Below, piece by piece: positions 44,303-55,076 of a stretch of DNA of 64,000 nucleotides; positions within the stretch are counted from its first letter, which is position 1, and each line of letters starts with the position of its first letter. Location of the stretch: the NCBI RefSeq assembly GCF_040675875.1, contig NZ_JBEGII010000001.1:3224001-3288000 (forward strand). The letters are read 5' to 3'. The position numbers and the translations under genes are program-made. A model generated the notes under the pieces. The model was not told the DNA's origin. It made no database searches and was given only the letters and a program-made list of their open reading frames with translations. The stretch is from Microbacterium sp. LWO12-1.2 (lineage in GTDB: Bacteria > Actinomycetota > Actinomycetes > Actinomycetales > Microbacteriaceae).

Positions 44303-45526
44303 GTGATTGTGGAGCACCTGAGTCTGGTCGATTTCCGCAATTATGCGACCGCTGATCTCGCGCTGCATCCGGGGCCGAACGTCCTCGTCGGCCTCAACGG
44401 GCAGGGGAAGACGAATCTGGCAGAAGCGGTCGTGTTCCTTGCGACGCTCGGTTCCCACCGAGTGTCCTCCGACGCGCCGATGGTGCGTGACGGCCAGGAT
44501 TTCGCGATCATCCGCGCTCGTCTCTCGCATGGTGAGCGCCGGGTGCTGGTCGAGGTGCAGCTGAACCGCCAGGGATCGAACAAGGCGCGCATCAACGGAT
44601 CCCCGTCGAAGACGAACGAGCTCCCCCGGTACGCGCACGTGGTGCTGTTCGCGCCGGAGGATCTGCAGATCGTGCGGGGAGATCCGTCGTCGCGACGCCG
44701 CTTCGTCGATCAACTGCTCGTGCAGCGGACACCCCGTCTTTCCGCGGTTCTCGCCGACTACGACCGCGTACTCAAGCAACGCAACGCCCTGCTCAAGTCC
44801 GCGCGTGCCCGCGGGATCAAGGGGGAGGCGCTGAGCACCCTTGATGTCTGGGACGACAAGCTGGTGTCGCTCGGGTCCGAGATCATCGTCGCTCGACAGC
44901 GGCTGGCCGCGGATCTGCAGAAGCCGGTGGCCGATGCCTATGCCGCGATCGCCGGTGCTGATCATCAGCCACAACTCGAATGGGCGTTGTCGGTGCGGGG
45001 CGCCGATCCGGAAGAGGATGCCGGTCGGGCGGAGGCCGCGGGAGCTGCGGCGGTCGAGACCATGGCAGACATCGCCGAGCTGTTCCGCGCCTCGCTCCTC
45101 GCCAAGCGGTCGAGCGAGCTCGACCGCGGTCTGACGCTCACCGGGCCGCATCGCGACGATCTGATCCTGCGGGTGCGTTCCCTTCCGGTGAAGGGATATG
45201 CGTCGCACGGAGAATCGTGGTCGGTCGCCCTCGCGCTGCGCCTGGCCTCGGCTGAACTGCTGCGCAGCGAGTCGCCCGCTGGCGATCCGGTGCTGATCCT
45301 CGACGATGTGTTCGCCGAACTCGATGCCAACCGTCGCCAACGTCTGGCCGATCTCACCGCGGGGTACGAGCAGGTGGTGGTCACGGCGGCCGTGGAGGAG
45401 GATATTCCTGAGGTGCTGCACGCCCACGTGGTGCGGATCACTGCGGGAACCATCAGCGATGATCGTGAGGCTTCGGCCGGCGCGGCGACCGGGAACGACA
45501 CGGATCAGGAGGCGACACATGACTGA
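44303..45526 (+). CDS. recF: DNA replication and repair protein RecF
   Basis: 407 residues, SMC-like ATPase. Walker A GLNGQGKTN at 30-38, signature ATLGSHRVSSDAPMVRDG, and Walker B LILDDVFAELD near the C-terminus. Helps load RecA at gaps. Starts with GTG at 44303. The stop overlaps the next gene's start by eight bases. The usual gene order dnaN-recF is kept without gnd between. Confidence 0.96.
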   Translation: MIVEHLSLVDFRNYATADLALHPGPNVLVGLNGQGKTNLAEAVVFLATLGSHRVSSDAPMVRDGQDFAIIRARLSHGERRVLVEVQLNRQGSNKARINGSPSKTNELPRYAHVVLFAPEDLQIVRGDPSSRRRFVDQLLVQRTPRLSAVLADYDRVLKQRNALLKSARARGIKGEALSTLDVWDDKLVSLGSEIIVARQRLAADLQKPVADAYAAIAGADHQPQLEWALSVRGADPEEDAGRAEAAGAAAVETMADIAELFRASLLAKRSSELDRGLTLTGPHRDDLILRVRSLPVKGYASHGESWSVALALRLASAELLRSESPAGDPVLILDDVFAELDANRRQRLADLTAGYEQVVVTAAVEEDIPEVLHAHVVRITAGTISDDREASAGAATGNDTDQEATHD

Positions 45527-46031
45527 CATCTCCATGAACCTCGCCGCGGCGGCATCCGATGCTCCGGAGACGGTCTCGACCTACCTGCGCCTCCGCGGTC
45601 TCAAGCCGAGCCCGAACTCGTGGAAGCGGAAGCGTCGCATCCGCGACGACGACGACAATGCTCCGTTCACACCCGGTCGTGACCCGGGAACCTTGGGGGA
45701 TGTGCTCGACAAGCTCAGTCGCGATTCCGGCTGGCAGACCACGCTCGCCCGTGAAGACCTGGTGCGTCAGTGGGCGGATCTCGCGGGCGCCGACACCGCG
45801 AAGCACTCCGAGCCGGTCTCGCTCGAGCGCGGTCTGCTCACCGTGAAGTGCGATTCGACAGCCTGGGCGAAGAACCTCCAGTACATGCGAGCGACCATCG
45901 TCACGGAGATCGGGCGACGCTATCCGGATGCCGGCGTGGAGAACCTCCGCTTCATCGGACCGGACGTTCCCTCCTGGAAATGGGGTCCCAGAGCCGTCCC
46001 AGGGCGGGGCCCACGCGATACCTACGGGTAG
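45519..46031 (+). CDS. DUF721 (DciA-like) protein
   Basis: 170 residues. Basic N-terminus, then LGDVLDKLSRDSGWQTTLAREDLVRQWADLAGADTAKHSEPVSLERGLLTVKCDSTAWAKNL, the DUF721 core. Related DciA proteins load the replicative helicase in bacteria lacking DnaC; here that role is inferred from family and from position between recF and gyrB. The ATG overlaps the recF stop (ATGACTGA). Confidence 0.85.
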   Translation: MTDISMNLAAAASDAPETVSTYLRLRGLKPSPNSWKRKRRIRDDDDNAPFTPGRDPGTLGDVLDKLSRDSGWQTTLAREDLVRQWADLAGADTAKHSEPVSLERGLLTVKCDSTAWAKNLQYMRATIVTEIGRRYPDAGVENLRFIGPDVPSWKWGPRAVPGRGPRDTYG

Positions 46032-46107
46032 GACACCATCGGCAGGGTCCAGACGGCTCAGAGGGCCACACGCGGCCGTTGAGCGGGATTTCACGACAAA
46101 ACCCGGC

Positions 46108-46113
46108 TAGAAT
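46108..46113 (+). promoter_or_regulatory. -10 element of gyrB
   Basis: TAGAAT, 37 bases before the ATG at 46150. No well-spaced -35; TTGAGC lies 23 bases upstream. Confidence 0.4.
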
Positions 46114-46149
46114 GGGAGTTCGTGATATCGATGTGGAGAATGCCCTCTG

Positions 46150-48264
46150 ATGACGCCTGAATCCCCTGCTGACGAGACGGAATCCAACACCGAAGGAACC
46201 TCGAACCCGTCTACGGGCTCAGAGACCCACACCCCGACGGACGAGGGGACCCGGTCCACATCGATCTCCCCCAAGGTGAAGCAGCCGGGTGAGTACGGTG
46301 CGGACTCGATCCAGATCCTGGAAGGCCTCGAGGCCGTTCGCAAACGTCCTGGCATGTACATCGGATCGACCGGTCCCCGAGGTCTTCACCACCTGGTCTA
46401 CGAGATCGTCGACAACTCGGTCGATGAGGCGCTGGCCGGGTACGCCGACACCATCCTCGTCACGATGCTCGCCGACGGTGGCGTGCGTGTCGTCGACAAC
46501 GGCCGCGGCATCCCGGTTGACCCGCACTCTTCGGATCCGACGAAGTCGACGGTCGAGGTCGTCCTCACGATCCTGCACGCGGGTGGGAAGTTCGGCGGCG
46601 GCGCCTATGCCGTCTCCGGTGGTCTGCACGGTGTGGGTTCGTCCGTCGTGAACGCGCTCTCGACGCGCTTCGACGTCGAGGTCAAGCAGAAGGGCTTCGT
46701 CTGGCGGCACAGCTTCGCCAACGGCGGCACCCCGCAGCAGCAGCTCGAGAAGGGCGAAGCCACCGACGAGACCGGAACGACCATCACGTTCTGGCCTGAT
46801 GCCGAGATCTTCACCGAGACGATCGAGTTCGACTACGACACGCTGCGCACGCGTTTCCAGCAGATGGCGTTCCTGAACAAGGGACTGCGCATCGATCTGC
46901 GCGACGAGCGTCCGCAGTCCGCCTATGAGATCGAGGTCGACGGGCAGACTGTCACGAAGCAGCCGGGCGATGTCTTCTTCTACGAGCGCGGTCTGGTCGA
47001 CTACGTCGAGTACCTGAACAAGGTGCGTCACGCAGAGGTCGTGAACGAGGAGATCATCGCGTTCGAGTCCGAGGATGTCGCGCGCAAGATCTCGCTCGAG
47101 GTCGCGATGCAGTGGACGACCTCGTACACCGAGAACGTCTTCACGTACGCGAACACCATCAACACTCACGAGGGGGGAACGCACGAGGAAGGCTTCCGCG
47201 CGGCGCTCACCACGCTCGTGAACAAGTACGCCCGTGCGAACAACATCCTCAAGGAGAAGGACGACAATCTCTCCGGCGACGATGTGCGCGAGGGACTCAC
47301 CGCGGTGATCTCGATCAAGCTGGGCGAGCCGCAGTTCGAGGGTCAGACCAAGACCAAGCTCGGCAACACCGAGGCGAAGGCGTTCGTGCAGAAGGTCGTG
47401 GGCGATCAGCTCGGCGACTGGTTCGACCGCAACCCGACCCAGGCGAAGAACATCATCCGCAAGGCACTCGACGCCGCGACCGCGCGCCTCGCGGCTCGCA
47501 AAGCGCGCGAGACCGCCCGTCGCAAGAGCGTGTTCGAGTCGGCGGCGATGCCCGACAAGTTGAAGGACTGCACGAGCAAGGACCCCTCGATCAGCGAGAT
47601 CTTCCTCGTCGAGGGTGACTCCGCAGGTGGGTCGGCGGTGCAGGGGCGCGACCCGCACACCCAGGCGATCCTGGCGCTGCGAGGCAAGATCCTCAACGTC
47701 GAGCGTGCGCGCCTCGACAAGGCGCTGGGCAACAAGGAAGTCCAGGCGATGATCCAGGCCTTCGGCACGGGCATCGGTGAAGAGTTCGACATCGAGAAGG
47801 CGCGATACCACAAGATCGTGCTGATGGCCGATGCCGACGTCGACGGTCAGCACATCACGACGCTGCTGCTCACGCTGCTGTTCCGTTACATGCGGGGACT
47901 CATCGAGGCGGGCTTCGTCTACCTCGCGATGCCGCCGTTGTACCGCCTGAAGTGGTCGAACTCCGCACACGAGTACGTGTTCAGCGACGCCGAGCGCGAC
48001 GCCCTGCTCAAGCACGGTCTCGACAACGGCAAGCGCATTCCGAAGGATGCCGGCATCCAGCGCTACAAGGGTCTCGGTGAGATGAACCCGAAGGAGCTGT
48101 GGGAGACCACGATGGATCACTCCACTCGTACCCTCCAGCAGATCACGATCGAGGATGCCGCGGCCGCGGACGAGATCTTCAGCGTGCTGATGGGTGAGGA
48201 CGTCGAGTCCCGACGCAGTTTCATCCAGCGCAACGCCAAGGACGTCCGCTTCCTCGATATCTAG
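46150..48264 (+). CDS. gyrB: DNA gyrase subunit B
   Basis: 704 residues. About 45 Ser/Thr/Glu-rich residues precede the standard start [23 protein letters not shown]. The GHKL ATPase follows, then the TOPRIM domain with EGDSAGG (Glu488) and DADVDG (Asp561, 563, 565). Supplies ATP-driven strand passage for negative supercoiling with GyrA. The ATG at 46150 fits the promoter position; GGAG lies about 12 bases upstream. The N-terminal extension is longer than in E. coli. Confidence 0.97.
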   Translation: MTPESPADETESNTEGTSNPSTGSETHTPTDEGTRSTSISPKVKQPGEYGADSIQILEGLEAVRKRPGMYIGSTGPRGLHHLVYEIVDNSVDEALAGYADTILVTMLADGGVRVVDNGRGIPVDPHSSDPTKSTVEVVLTILHAGGKFGGGAYAVSGGLHGVGSSVVNALSTRFDVEVKQKGFVWRHSFANGGTPQQQLEKGEATDETGTTITFWPDAEIFTETIEFDYDTLRTRFQQMAFLNKGLRIDLRDERPQSAYEIEVDGQTVTKQPGDVFFYERGLVDYVEYLNKVRHAEVVNEEIIAFESEDVARKISLEVAMQWTTSYTENVFTYANTINTHEGGTHEEGFRAALTTLVNKYARANNILKEKDDNLSGDDVREGLTAVISIKLGEPQFEGQTKTKLGNTEAKAFVQKVVGDQLGDWFDRNPTQAKNIIRKALDAATARLAARKARETARRKSVFESAAMPDKLKDCTSKDPSISEIFLVEGDSAGGSAVQGRDPHTQAILALRGKILNVERARLDKALGNKEVQAMIQAFGTGIGEEFDIEKARYHKIVLMADADVDGQHITTLLLTLLFRYMRGLIEAGFVYLAMPPLYRLKWSNSAHEYVFSDAERDALLKHGLDNGKRIPKDAGIQRYKGLGEMNPKELWETTMDHSTRTLQQITIEDAAAADEIFSVLMGEDVESRRSFIQRNAKDVRFLDI

Positions 48265-48273
48265 TGGAGACAT

Positions 48274-48326
48274 GGGTCCCTGAGCTCGTCGAGGGGACCC
48301 GGATGCTTCGACAAGCTCAGCAACCC
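48274..48326. repeat. REP-like palindrome between gyrB and gyrA
   Basis: 19-base arms (48274-48292 and 48308-48326), complementary at 16 positions, with cores CTGAGCTCGTCGA and TCGACAAGCTCAG. This resembles the TTCGACAAGCTCAG repeat common in many high-GC genomes. The right arm ends directly at the gyrA ribosome site (AGGAA). Confidence 0.7.
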
Positions 48327-48338
48327 AGGAAATGACAA

Positions 48339-50900
48339 ATGACTGACGAAGAACGCACCGAGCCGGCGCACGACCACGGCAAGATCGATCAGGTCGACCT
48401 GCAGTCGGAGATGCAGCGCAGCTATCTCGACTACGCGATGGCCGTCATCGTCGGCCGCGCGCTGCCTGATGTCCGTGACGGACTCAAGCCGGTGCACCGC
48501 CGCGTGATCTACGGCATGTACGACGGTGGCTTCCGCCCCGACAAGTCGTTCTCGAAGTGCGCGCGTGTGGTCGGCGAGGTCATGGGCCAGTACCACCCGC
48601 ACGGTGACTCGGCGATCTACGACGCCCTGGTCCGTCTGGTGCAACCATGGTCGCTCCGGTACCCGCTCGCTCAGGGACAGGGAAACTTCGGCTCCCCCGG
48701 AAACATGGGTGCTGCGGCCCCGCGTTACACCGAGACGAAGATGGCTCAGCTCGCGCTCGAGATGGTGCGCGACATCGAAGAGGAGACCGTCGACTTCACC
48801 GACAACTACGACGGTCAGACCCAGGAGCCGACTGTTCTGCCGGCGCGTTTCCCGAACCTGCTGGTCAATGGTTCGGTCGGCATCGCGGTCGGTATGGCGA
48901 CCAACATCCCGCCGCACAACCTGCGTGAGGTTGCGGATGCCGCCCTGTGGGCACTCGACAACCCCGGCATCTCTCGTGAAGAGCTGCTCGACGGACTGAT
49001 CCAGCGCGTACCAGGCCCGGACTTCCCGACCGGTGCACAGATCCTCGGCACCAAGGGCATCCACGAGGCGTATCGCACGGGTCGTGGTTCGATCACGATG
49101 CGCGCGGTCGTCAACGTCGAGGAGATCCAGGGACGCACGTGCCTCGTGATCACCGAGCTGCCGTACCAGGTGAACCCCGACAACGTGGCAGTGAAGATCG
49201 GTGATCTGGCCCGCGACGGCAAGATCACCGGCATCGCCGACATCCGCGACGAGTCCTCCGACCGTACGGGTCAGCGTCTGGTCGTCGTGCTCAAGCGCGA
49301 TGCCGTCGCCAAGGTGGTGCTCAACAACCTGTACAAGCACACGCAGCTGCAGGAGAACTTCGGCGCGAACATGCTGGCGATCGTCGACGGCGTTCCGCGC
49401 ACGCTCGCTATCGACGGCTTCATCACGCACTGGATCACCCACCAGATCGAAGTGATCGTGCGGCGCACGGGCTTCCGGCTGCGCAAGGCCGAGGCCCGCA
49501 TGCACATCCTGCGCGCCTACCTGAAGGCGCTCGACGCGCTCGACGAGGTCATCGCGCTCATCCGCCGTTCTCCTACGGTCGACGATGCCCGCTCGGGTCT
49601 GAAGGCCCTGCTCGACATCGACGACGACCAGGCCGATGCGATTCTCGGAATGCAGCTGCGTCGTCTCGCCGCTCTCGAACGTCAGAAGATCCTCGACGAG
49701 GCGAGCGAGCTCGAGGGACAGATCGCCGACTTCAAGGCGATCCTCGCCGATGAGTCCCGTCAGCGCACCATCATCCGCGAAGAGCTCACGGCCATCGTGG
49801 AGCGCTTCGGCGACGATCGTCGCACGCACATCCTGCACGGCTTCGACGGCGACGTCTCGATGGAAGACCTCATCGCCGAAGAGGAGATGGTCGTCACCGT
49901 CACTCGTGAGGGCTACATCAAGCGCACGCGCAGTGACAACTACCGCTCGCAGCACCGCGGTGGCAAGGGCGTCAAGGGCGCACAGCTGCGTGCGGATGAC
50001 ATCGTCGAGCACTTCTTCGTGACGACGACCCACCACTGGCTGCTGTTCTTCACCGACAAGGGACGCGTCTACCGGGCGAAGACCTACGAGGTGCCCGAGG
50101 CTGGCCGCGACGCGAAGGGCACGCACGTCGCGAACCTGCTGGCGTTGCAGCCTGATGAGAGCATCGCGCAGGTGCTCGACATCCGCGACTACCAGGTCGC
50201 CGAGTACCTCGTGCTCGCAACGCGAGAGGGTCTGGTCAAGAAGACCCGCCTCGAGGCGTACGACACCAACCGCCAGGGCGGCGTCATCGCCATCCGTCTG
50301 AACGACGAGGATGAGCTGGTCAGCGCACTCATGGTGAACAAGGAGGACGACATCCTCCTGATCAGCCGTCGAGGCATGTCGGTCCGGTTCGAGGCGACCG
50401 ATGAGGCGCTGCGTCCGATGGGTCGCGCGACCGCCGGTGTGCGGGGTATGAAGTTCAAGCTCGACGGCGACTGCCTGCTGTCGGCGTCGGTCGCCGCACT
50501 CGGGAAGTTCGTGTTCGTCGTCACCGACGGAGGGTTCGCGAAGCGCACCGCGGTCGAGGAATACCGCGTGCAGGGACGAGGCGGAACGGGCATCAAGGTC
50601 GCCAAACTCAACGATGATCGGGGCACTCTCGCGGGTGGTCTGATCGTCGCCGAGGACGACGAGGTCTTGGTGGTTCTGTCCAGCGGCAAGGTGGTACGCT
50701 CTGCCGTGGCCGAGGTGCCCGCCAAGGGCCGAGACACCATGGGAGTGGTGTTCGCACGGACGACGGAAGCCGACCGTATCCTCGCCATCGCCCGCAACAG
50801 TGAGCGGGGCCTCGCAAGCGACGAGGACGCCACAGAGGCGGAGGGGGAATCCGAAGCCCCTGAGACGACACAGAACCCTGAGGAAAGTACGGACGCATGA
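48339..50900 (+). CDS. gyrA: DNA gyrase subunit A
   Basis: 853 residues. The active-site tyrosine is Tyr130 in APRYTE. The quinolone region [10 protein letters not shown] has Ser91 and Asp95, the residues found in sensitive strains of many bacteria. The C-terminal beta-pinwheel (from about 510) contains QRGGKGVKG, the GyrA box. It cuts and rejoins DNA with GyrB. AGGAA precedes the ATG. Confidence 0.98.
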   Translation: MTDEERTEPAHDHGKIDQVDLQSEMQRSYLDYAMAVIVGRALPDVRDGLKPVHRRVIYGMYDGGFRPDKSFSKCARVVGEVMGQYHPHGDSAIYDALVRLVQPWSLRYPLAQGQGNFGSPGNMGAAAPRYTETKMAQLALEMVRDIEEETVDFTDNYDGQTQEPTVLPARFPNLLVNGSVGIAVGMATNIPPHNLREVADAALWALDNPGISREELLDGLIQRVPGPDFPTGAQILGTKGIHEAYRTGRGSITMRAVVNVEEIQGRTCLVITELPYQVNPDNVAVKIGDLARDGKITGIADIRDESSDRTGQRLVVVLKRDAVAKVVLNNLYKHTQLQENFGANMLAIVDGVPRTLAIDGFITHWITHQIEVIVRRTGFRLRKAEARMHILRAYLKALDALDEVIALIRRSPTVDDARSGLKALLDIDDDQADAILGMQLRRLAALERQKILDEASELEGQIADFKAILADESRQRTIIREELTAIVERFGDDRRTHILHGFDGDVSMEDLIAEEEMVVTVTREGYIKRTRSDNYRSQHRGGKGVKGAQLRADDIVEHFFVTTTHHWLLFFTDKGRVYRAKTYEVPEAGRDAKGTHVANLLALQPDESIAQVLDIRDYQVAEYLVLATREGLVKKTRLEAYDTNRQGGVIAIRLNDEDELVSALMVNKEDDILLISRRGMSVRFEATDEALRPMGRATAGVRGMKFKLDGDCLLSASVAALGKFVFVVTDGGFAKRTAVEEYRVQGRGGTGIKVAKLNDDRGTLAGGLIVAEDDEVLVVLSSGKVVRSAVAEVPAKGRDTMGVVFARTTEADRILAIARNSERGLASDEDATEAEGESEAPETTQNPEESTDA

Positions 50901-51301
50901 GCACAGTAGCCGACAAGCTGGCGAAGAAGTCCACACGAAAAACCAGTGGCAAGCAGGTTCGCCTGCGTCTCGTCTACGTCGACTTCTGGTCGGCAGTGAA
51001 GCTCTCGTTCCTCGGAGCGGTGGCCCTCGCGGTCGTCACGATGGTGTCGTTCTTCCTGATCTTCCTGGTACTTCAGGCAACCGGCATCATGGCGACCGCC
51101 GATGAGTTCATCAACAAGTTCTCGGATGGTGCGATCGCGCTGTCCACGCTCGTGGGACTGCCGCAGGTCATGGCCTTCGCCGCCGTCGTAGCGATCCTGA
51201 ACCTGATCGTGTTCACGGTGCTCGGTGCCGTGATCGCGGGAATCTACAACCTCGCCGTGAAGGTGACGGGCGGACTGCTCGTCGGCTTCATGTCGAACTG
51301 A
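50897..51301 (+). CDS. DUF3566 membrane protein
   Basis: 134 residues. A basic N-terminus (20-25 residues), a conserved [24 protein letters not shown] segment leading into the first helix, and a second helix near 92-118. DUF3566 proteins follow gyrA in most Actinobacteria; one family member has been linked to cell growth and division in mycobacteria. Overlaps the gyrA stop (ATGA). Confidence 0.88.
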   Translation: MSTVADKLAKKSTRKTSGKQVRLRLVYVDFWSAVKLSFLGAVALAVVTMVSFFLIFLVLQATGIMATADEFINKFSDGAIALSTLVGLPQVMAFAAVVAILNLIVFTVLGAVIAGIYNLAVKVTGGLLVGFMSN

Positions 51302-51329
51302 CGTCGCCGAGGCCCACAGGCCTGACGAT

Positions 51330-51361
51330 CGAAGGGCGGATGCTGCGGCATCCGCCCTTCG
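51330..51361. terminator. Bidirectional terminator after gyrA-DUF3566
   Basis: Perfect 13-base arms (51330-51342, 51349-51361) around CTGCGG, between the convergent DUF3566 and VIT1 genes. Confidence 0.75.
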
Positions 51362-51367
51362 TCGTTC

Positions 51368-52078
51368 CTAGACGACACCCGTCGTTCCGAGGAGAGTACC
51401 GATCAGCCAGGTCGCGAGCAGCGCAAGCGCACCGCCTGCCACCAATCGCAGAGAGGCCCGGCCAGGAGACGACCCTCCGATCCGCGCCGCGACAGCACCG
51501 GTGAGTGCGAGGGCGAGAAGCACGGCGACGAAGGTCACCGGCACTCGCCATCCGGGTGGGGGGAGCAGTATCGCGAGGAGAGGGAGCAGTGCGCCCAGAG
51601 TGAAGGCCATCGCCGACGACAGAGCGGCATGCCAGGGGTTCACGAGGTCGTCCTGATCGATCCCCAACTCGACCTCGAGATGGGCCGAGAGAGCATCGTG
51701 CGCGGTGAGTTCCTCGGCGACACGACGCGCGGTCTCCACTGTGAGTCCGCGCTCGCGGTACAGCGCCGTGAGTTCGTCGAGCTCTTCCTGCGGCATGGTG
51801 CGCAGCTCCTCGCTCTCCTTGGCGATGAGGGCTCGTTCGCTGTCTCGCTGGCTGCTCACCGAGACGTACTCCCCCAACGCCATCGAGATCGCACCGCCGA
51901 CCAGTCCGGCGATGCCGGCGGTGAGCAGGGCGGCGTTGTCGGTGGTGGCGCCTGCCACACCGACCAGCAGCGAGGCGACCGACACGATGCCGTCGTTGGC
52001 TCCGAGCACACCGGCTCGGAGCCAGTTCAGCCTCTGACCGAGGTTCGGCGTGTGCTGCTCTCCTTCATGCACTGTCAT
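51368..52078 (-). CDS. VIT1/CCC1-type iron or manganese transporter
   Basis: 236 residues with about five membrane helices. LRAGVLGANDGIVSVASLLVGVAGA is the family signature; a cytoplasmic metal-binding helical insert (QRDSERALIAKESEEL) lies between helices 2 and 3. Predicted to move Fe2+ or Mn2+ out of the cytoplasm. No close functional partner nearby. Confidence 0.87.
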   Translation of the reverse strand: MTVHEGEQHTPNLGQRLNWLRAGVLGANDGIVSVASLLVGVAGATTDNAALLTAGIAGLVGGAISMALGEYVSVSSQRDSERALIAKESEELRTMPQEELDELTALYRERGLTVETARRVAEELTAHDALSAHLEVELGIDQDDLVNPWHAALSSAMAFTLGALLPLLAILLPPPGWRVPVTFVAVLLALALTGAVAARIGGSSPGRASLRLVAGGALALLATWLIGTLLGTTGVV

Positions 52079-52196
52079 GGGCTCAGTGAATCAGATCGGC
52101 TCGACGGCGGACAGAGCCGCAGAGTAGGGAAAACCCGAACGCAGGAGTCCGGATGACTCGGTGTCGGCGCGAACGGGGCGCCCGTACCTTGGAAGC

Positions 52197-53465
52197 ATGA
52201 CCACTCAGACTGCGACTCCGCCGCCGGCGACGGCCGCGAAACCGCCGCTGCGCATCTTCACGACGATCCTGCATCTGGCAGGTGTGGGCGTGATCGGCGG
52301 CATCATGTTCTCCACTCTCGGCGGGCTGCTCGGCACCGGCCTCGGGTTGCTCTTCGTCGCCGGCATCGGTGCCGTTCTCCTCGTGGGGCTGGTCTACGCG
52401 CTGTTCGGGGTGGGCTGGTTCGAGGTCGCCCGTGTCGGTGCGCTCTACCGCACCCCGATCGCGCCGCTGGGTCTGCGGCGCCGTGACCGTCCCGGATTCG
52501 GCGGATGGCTCCGCTCGCTCGGCCGACAGGCCATCGACGGACGCATGTGGCGTGCGATCGCCAACTTCGCCATCGCGGCGATCCTCGGCTTCATCGTGCT
52601 CCGGCTCGCGTGGACGCTGGTGTGGTCGATCATCATCTCCTTCGCTCCGTTGACCTCGGCGGATTCTGTGATGGGCCCGTTCGGCGGCGGTGGCATTCCC
52701 GTGGCCTGGGCGCCGCTGGTCGGCATCCTGGGGATCGCCGCGTCCATCGTCGGCATGATCGGGCTCGCACTGCTGCACCGCACCTTGTCGCTCGCGATCG
52801 TGATCCGCAGCCGAGAGACCGAACTGACCGAGAAGGTGCGCACGTCGACGGCGCAGCGCGAGGGTGCCGTCCGTGCCGCCGACCTCGAGCGCACCCGCAT
52901 CGAGCGGGATCTGCATGACGGCGTCCAGCCGCGACTGGTGTCGGTCGGCATGACGCTCGGTCTGGCACAGCAGAAGATCGACAACGACCCCGACACGGCG
53001 AAGGAGCTGATCGCCGAGGCGCACACCTCCACCAAGGCCGCGATCACCGAGCTGCGGCAGCTCGCCCGAGGCATCCATGCGTCGGTTCTCGACGATCGTG
53101 GTCTGGATGCGGCGCTGTCGGCGCTGGCCGGACGCTCGCACATCCCCGTGCATCTGGATGTGCGGATGGATGGGCGGTGCAGTCGGGATGCCGAGGCCGC
53201 CGTGTACTTCTCCATCGCCGAATCACTCACCAACGCCGCGAAGCACTCGCGGGCGAGTGAGGCACGCGTCACCGTGCGGATCCGCGAGGGCAACACGCTC
53301 TGGGCACGCGTCGAGGACAACGGCATGGGTGGCGCGCAGGTGCAGCCCGGTGGCGGACTCGACGGCATCGCCAACCGTGTGCTCGCCGCCGGCGGGACTT
53401 TCCGACTCGACAGCCCGCAGGGCGGCCCGACCAGCCTGGAGGTGAACGTGCCATGCGCATCCTGA
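52197..53465 (+). CDS. Sensor histidine kinase, NarL/DesK-like
   Basis: 422 residues. Four membrane helices (about 22-72 and 120-195), a coiled-coil linker (RETELTEKVRTSTAQREG), then ERDLHDGVQPRLVSVG with phosphoacceptor His240, and a GHKL ATPase (ESLTNAAKHS, GGGLDGIANRVLAAGG). Its stop overlaps the start of the response regulator. The ATG at 52197 follows GGAAG; a longer frame from 52161 lacks a ribosome site. Confidence 0.9.
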   Translation: MTTQTATPPPATAAKPPLRIFTTILHLAGVGVIGGIMFSTLGGLLGTGLGLLFVAGIGAVLLVGLVYALFGVGWFEVARVGALYRTPIAPLGLRRRDRPGFGGWLRSLGRQAIDGRMWRAIANFAIAAILGFIVLRLAWTLVWSIIISFAPLTSADSVMGPFGGGGIPVAWAPLVGILGIAASIVGMIGLALLHRTLSLAIVIRSRETELTEKVRTSTAQREGAVRAADLERTRIERDLHDGVQPRLVSVGMTLGLAQQKIDNDPDTAKELIAEAHTSTKAAITELRQLARGIHASVLDDRGLDAALSALAGRSHIPVHLDVRMDGRCSRDAEAAVYFSIAESLTNAAKHSRASEARVTVRIREGNTLWARVEDNGMGGAQVQPGGGLDGIANRVLAAGGTFRLDSPQGGPTSLEVNVPCAS

Positions 53466-54142
53466 TCTGTGAGGACTCCGTCCTGCTGCGCGAAGGTCTC
53501 GTCCGTCTCCTCGAGGATGCCGGTCATGAGGTCGTCGCCGCTCTCCCCGACACCAGTGGTCTCGTCGAGACGGTCACCGGCACCGACCCGGAGCTCTGCA
53601 TCCTGGATGTGCGGCTTCCCCCGACCTTCACCGACGAGGGCATCCGGGCGGCTCTGGGACTGCGGTCCACGCACCCTCAGCTGGCGATCCTGGTGCTCTC
53701 GCAGTACGTCGAAGAGCGGTACGCGTCGGATCTGATCGCGGCGCAGGGTGGGCCACTCGGCTACCTGCTCAAGGACAGGGTCGCTGACGTGTCGGAGTTC
53801 CTCGCCTCGGTGCAGCGCATCGCTGAAGGAGCGACCGTGCTCGACCCCGAGGTCGTCGCCCAGTTGCTCACCCGCCGCAATCGCGATGACCGGATGCTGC
53901 GCCTCACCGAGCGCGAGCGCACCGTGCTGGCGCTCATCGCCGAGGGCAAGTCCAACCAGGCGATCGCCGCACTGCTCTTCCTCTCGGAGGCGAGTGTCGA
54001 GAAGAACATCACCGCCATCTTCCAGAAGCTGGGCTTCGAGCAGGACGAGTCGGGAAACCGCCGCGTGCTCGCCGCCCTCGCTCACATCGAGAACACCGGA
54101 GGCCCGACGCCTCCGACCGGCCAGACAGGAGTGGCACGATGA
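53453..54142 (+). CDS. Response regulator, LuxR/NarL-like
   Basis: 229 residues. Receiver with phosphoacceptor Asp52 in LDVRLPP and Lys in YLLKDRV near 104; helix-turn-helix LTERERTVLALIAEGKSNQAIAALLFLSEASVEKNI. Coupled to the kinase before it and to the DUF4097-like gene after it, both through overlaps, so that gene is a likely output or sensor part. Confidence 0.9.
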   Translation: MRILICEDSVLLREGLVRLLEDAGHEVVAALPDTSGLVETVTGTDPELCILDVRLPPTFTDEGIRAALGLRSTHPQLAILVLSQYVEERYASDLIAAQGGPLGYLLKDRVADVSEFLASVQRIAEGATVLDPEVVAQLLTRRNRDDRMLRLTERERTVLALIAEGKSNQAIAALLFLSEASVEKNITAIFQKLGFEQDESGNRRVLAALAHIENTGGPTPPTGQTGVAR

Positions 54143-55071
54143 CCACTGAGCAGAACGACTTCCAGGGTGGTCACACGCCGCTCACTCCCCCGCCGGTATC
54201 CGGTCCGGCGCAGCCCGTTCCACCGGCACCCGTGCCGCAGACGCAGCCAGCACCTCCGGCAGGAGGGCGCTCCTCCGGTGCCACCGCGGTCATGGTCGTG
54301 ACGGCTGTGGTCGGGGGCATCGCGCTGCTGGGCTCCGGTGGCGCCGCAGCGGCCGCTGCTGCCGGGAGCATCATGTCGTCGAGCGCTCCTGACTCCGTGC
54401 AGACCGTGTCGACCGACGGCATCACCGGTATCGACATCAGTGCGGATGCCAGCAGCATGCGCGTGGAGTATGGCAAGGTCGACGAGGCCGAGCTGGCGAT
54501 CACGAACGGCCGCGGCGCGGCATGGACCTTCGAGCGCGATGGCGACGAGCTCGTCGTGCGCAGCCCTCAGGGTGTGTGGGGCTGGTGGTTCGGAAGCTGG
54601 TTCGGAGACGAGGAAGTGGCCGTTCTGACGCTGCCTGAGAGCCTGCAGGGCACGGAACTCGATGGAGACCTCACCCTCAACGCCGGAAGCCTCGACGTGA
54701 TCGGTGACTTCGGAGCTCTCGACATCGACGTGAACGCCGGGGCGCTCGACGTGCAGGGTGCGGCGACCACCTTCGAGGTGAACATGAGCGCCGGGCGCGC
54801 CGACATCCTGCTCGATGGCGTGGACGAGGCCGACCTCGGCGTCTCGGCCGGAGATCTCACCGTCGAGTTGACGGGCACGGCACCCAGCCGGACCTCGGTC
54901 GAGGTGAGCGCAGGGTCCTTGGATCTGACGGTCCCCGATGTCGAGTACAACATCACGCAGGATGTGAGTGCCGGCTCGCTCGACGCGAAGGTCGAGCAGT
55001 CATCCAACGCCCGCCGCGCGATCGATGTCTCGCTCGAAGCGGGCAGGGTGACCATCCGTCCGGGCCGCTGA
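54139..55071 (+). CDS. DUF4097-like membrane-anchored beta-helix protein
   Basis: 310 residues. A Pro/Gln-rich cytoplasmic N-terminus (about 1-48), one helix (about 50-75), and a repetitive beta-strand region where LNAGSLDVIGDFGALDIDVNAGALDVQG-like turns recur, as in DUF4097/adhesin-type repeats. Expected to lie outside the membrane. Coupled to the two-component system upstream, which suggests it senses or responds to envelope conditions. Confidence 0.75.
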   Translation: MTTEQNDFQGGHTPLTPPPVSGPAQPVPPAPVPQTQPAPPAGGRSSGATAVMVVTAVVGGIALLGSGGAAAAAAAGSIMSSSAPDSVQTVSTDGITGIDISADASSMRVEYGKVDEAELAITNGRGAAWTFERDGDELVVRSPQGVWGWWFGSWFGDEEVAVLTLPESLQGTELDGDLTLNAGSLDVIGDFGALDIDVNAGALDVQGAATTFEVNMSAGRADILLDGVDEADLGVSAGDLTVELTGTAPSRTSVEVSAGSLDLTVPDVEYNITQDVSAGSLDAKVEQSSNARRAIDVSLEAGRVTIRPGR

Positions 55072-55076
55072 TCTCC

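Noticed and set aside
43019..45535. An 838-residue minus-strand frame over dnaN and recF
   Set aside because: A high-GC shadow of the real genes; the plus strand encodes dnaN and recF with full motifs.
48261..50936. An 891-residue minus-strand frame over gyrA
   Set aside because: Shadow frame antisense to gyrA, with no recognisable domain.
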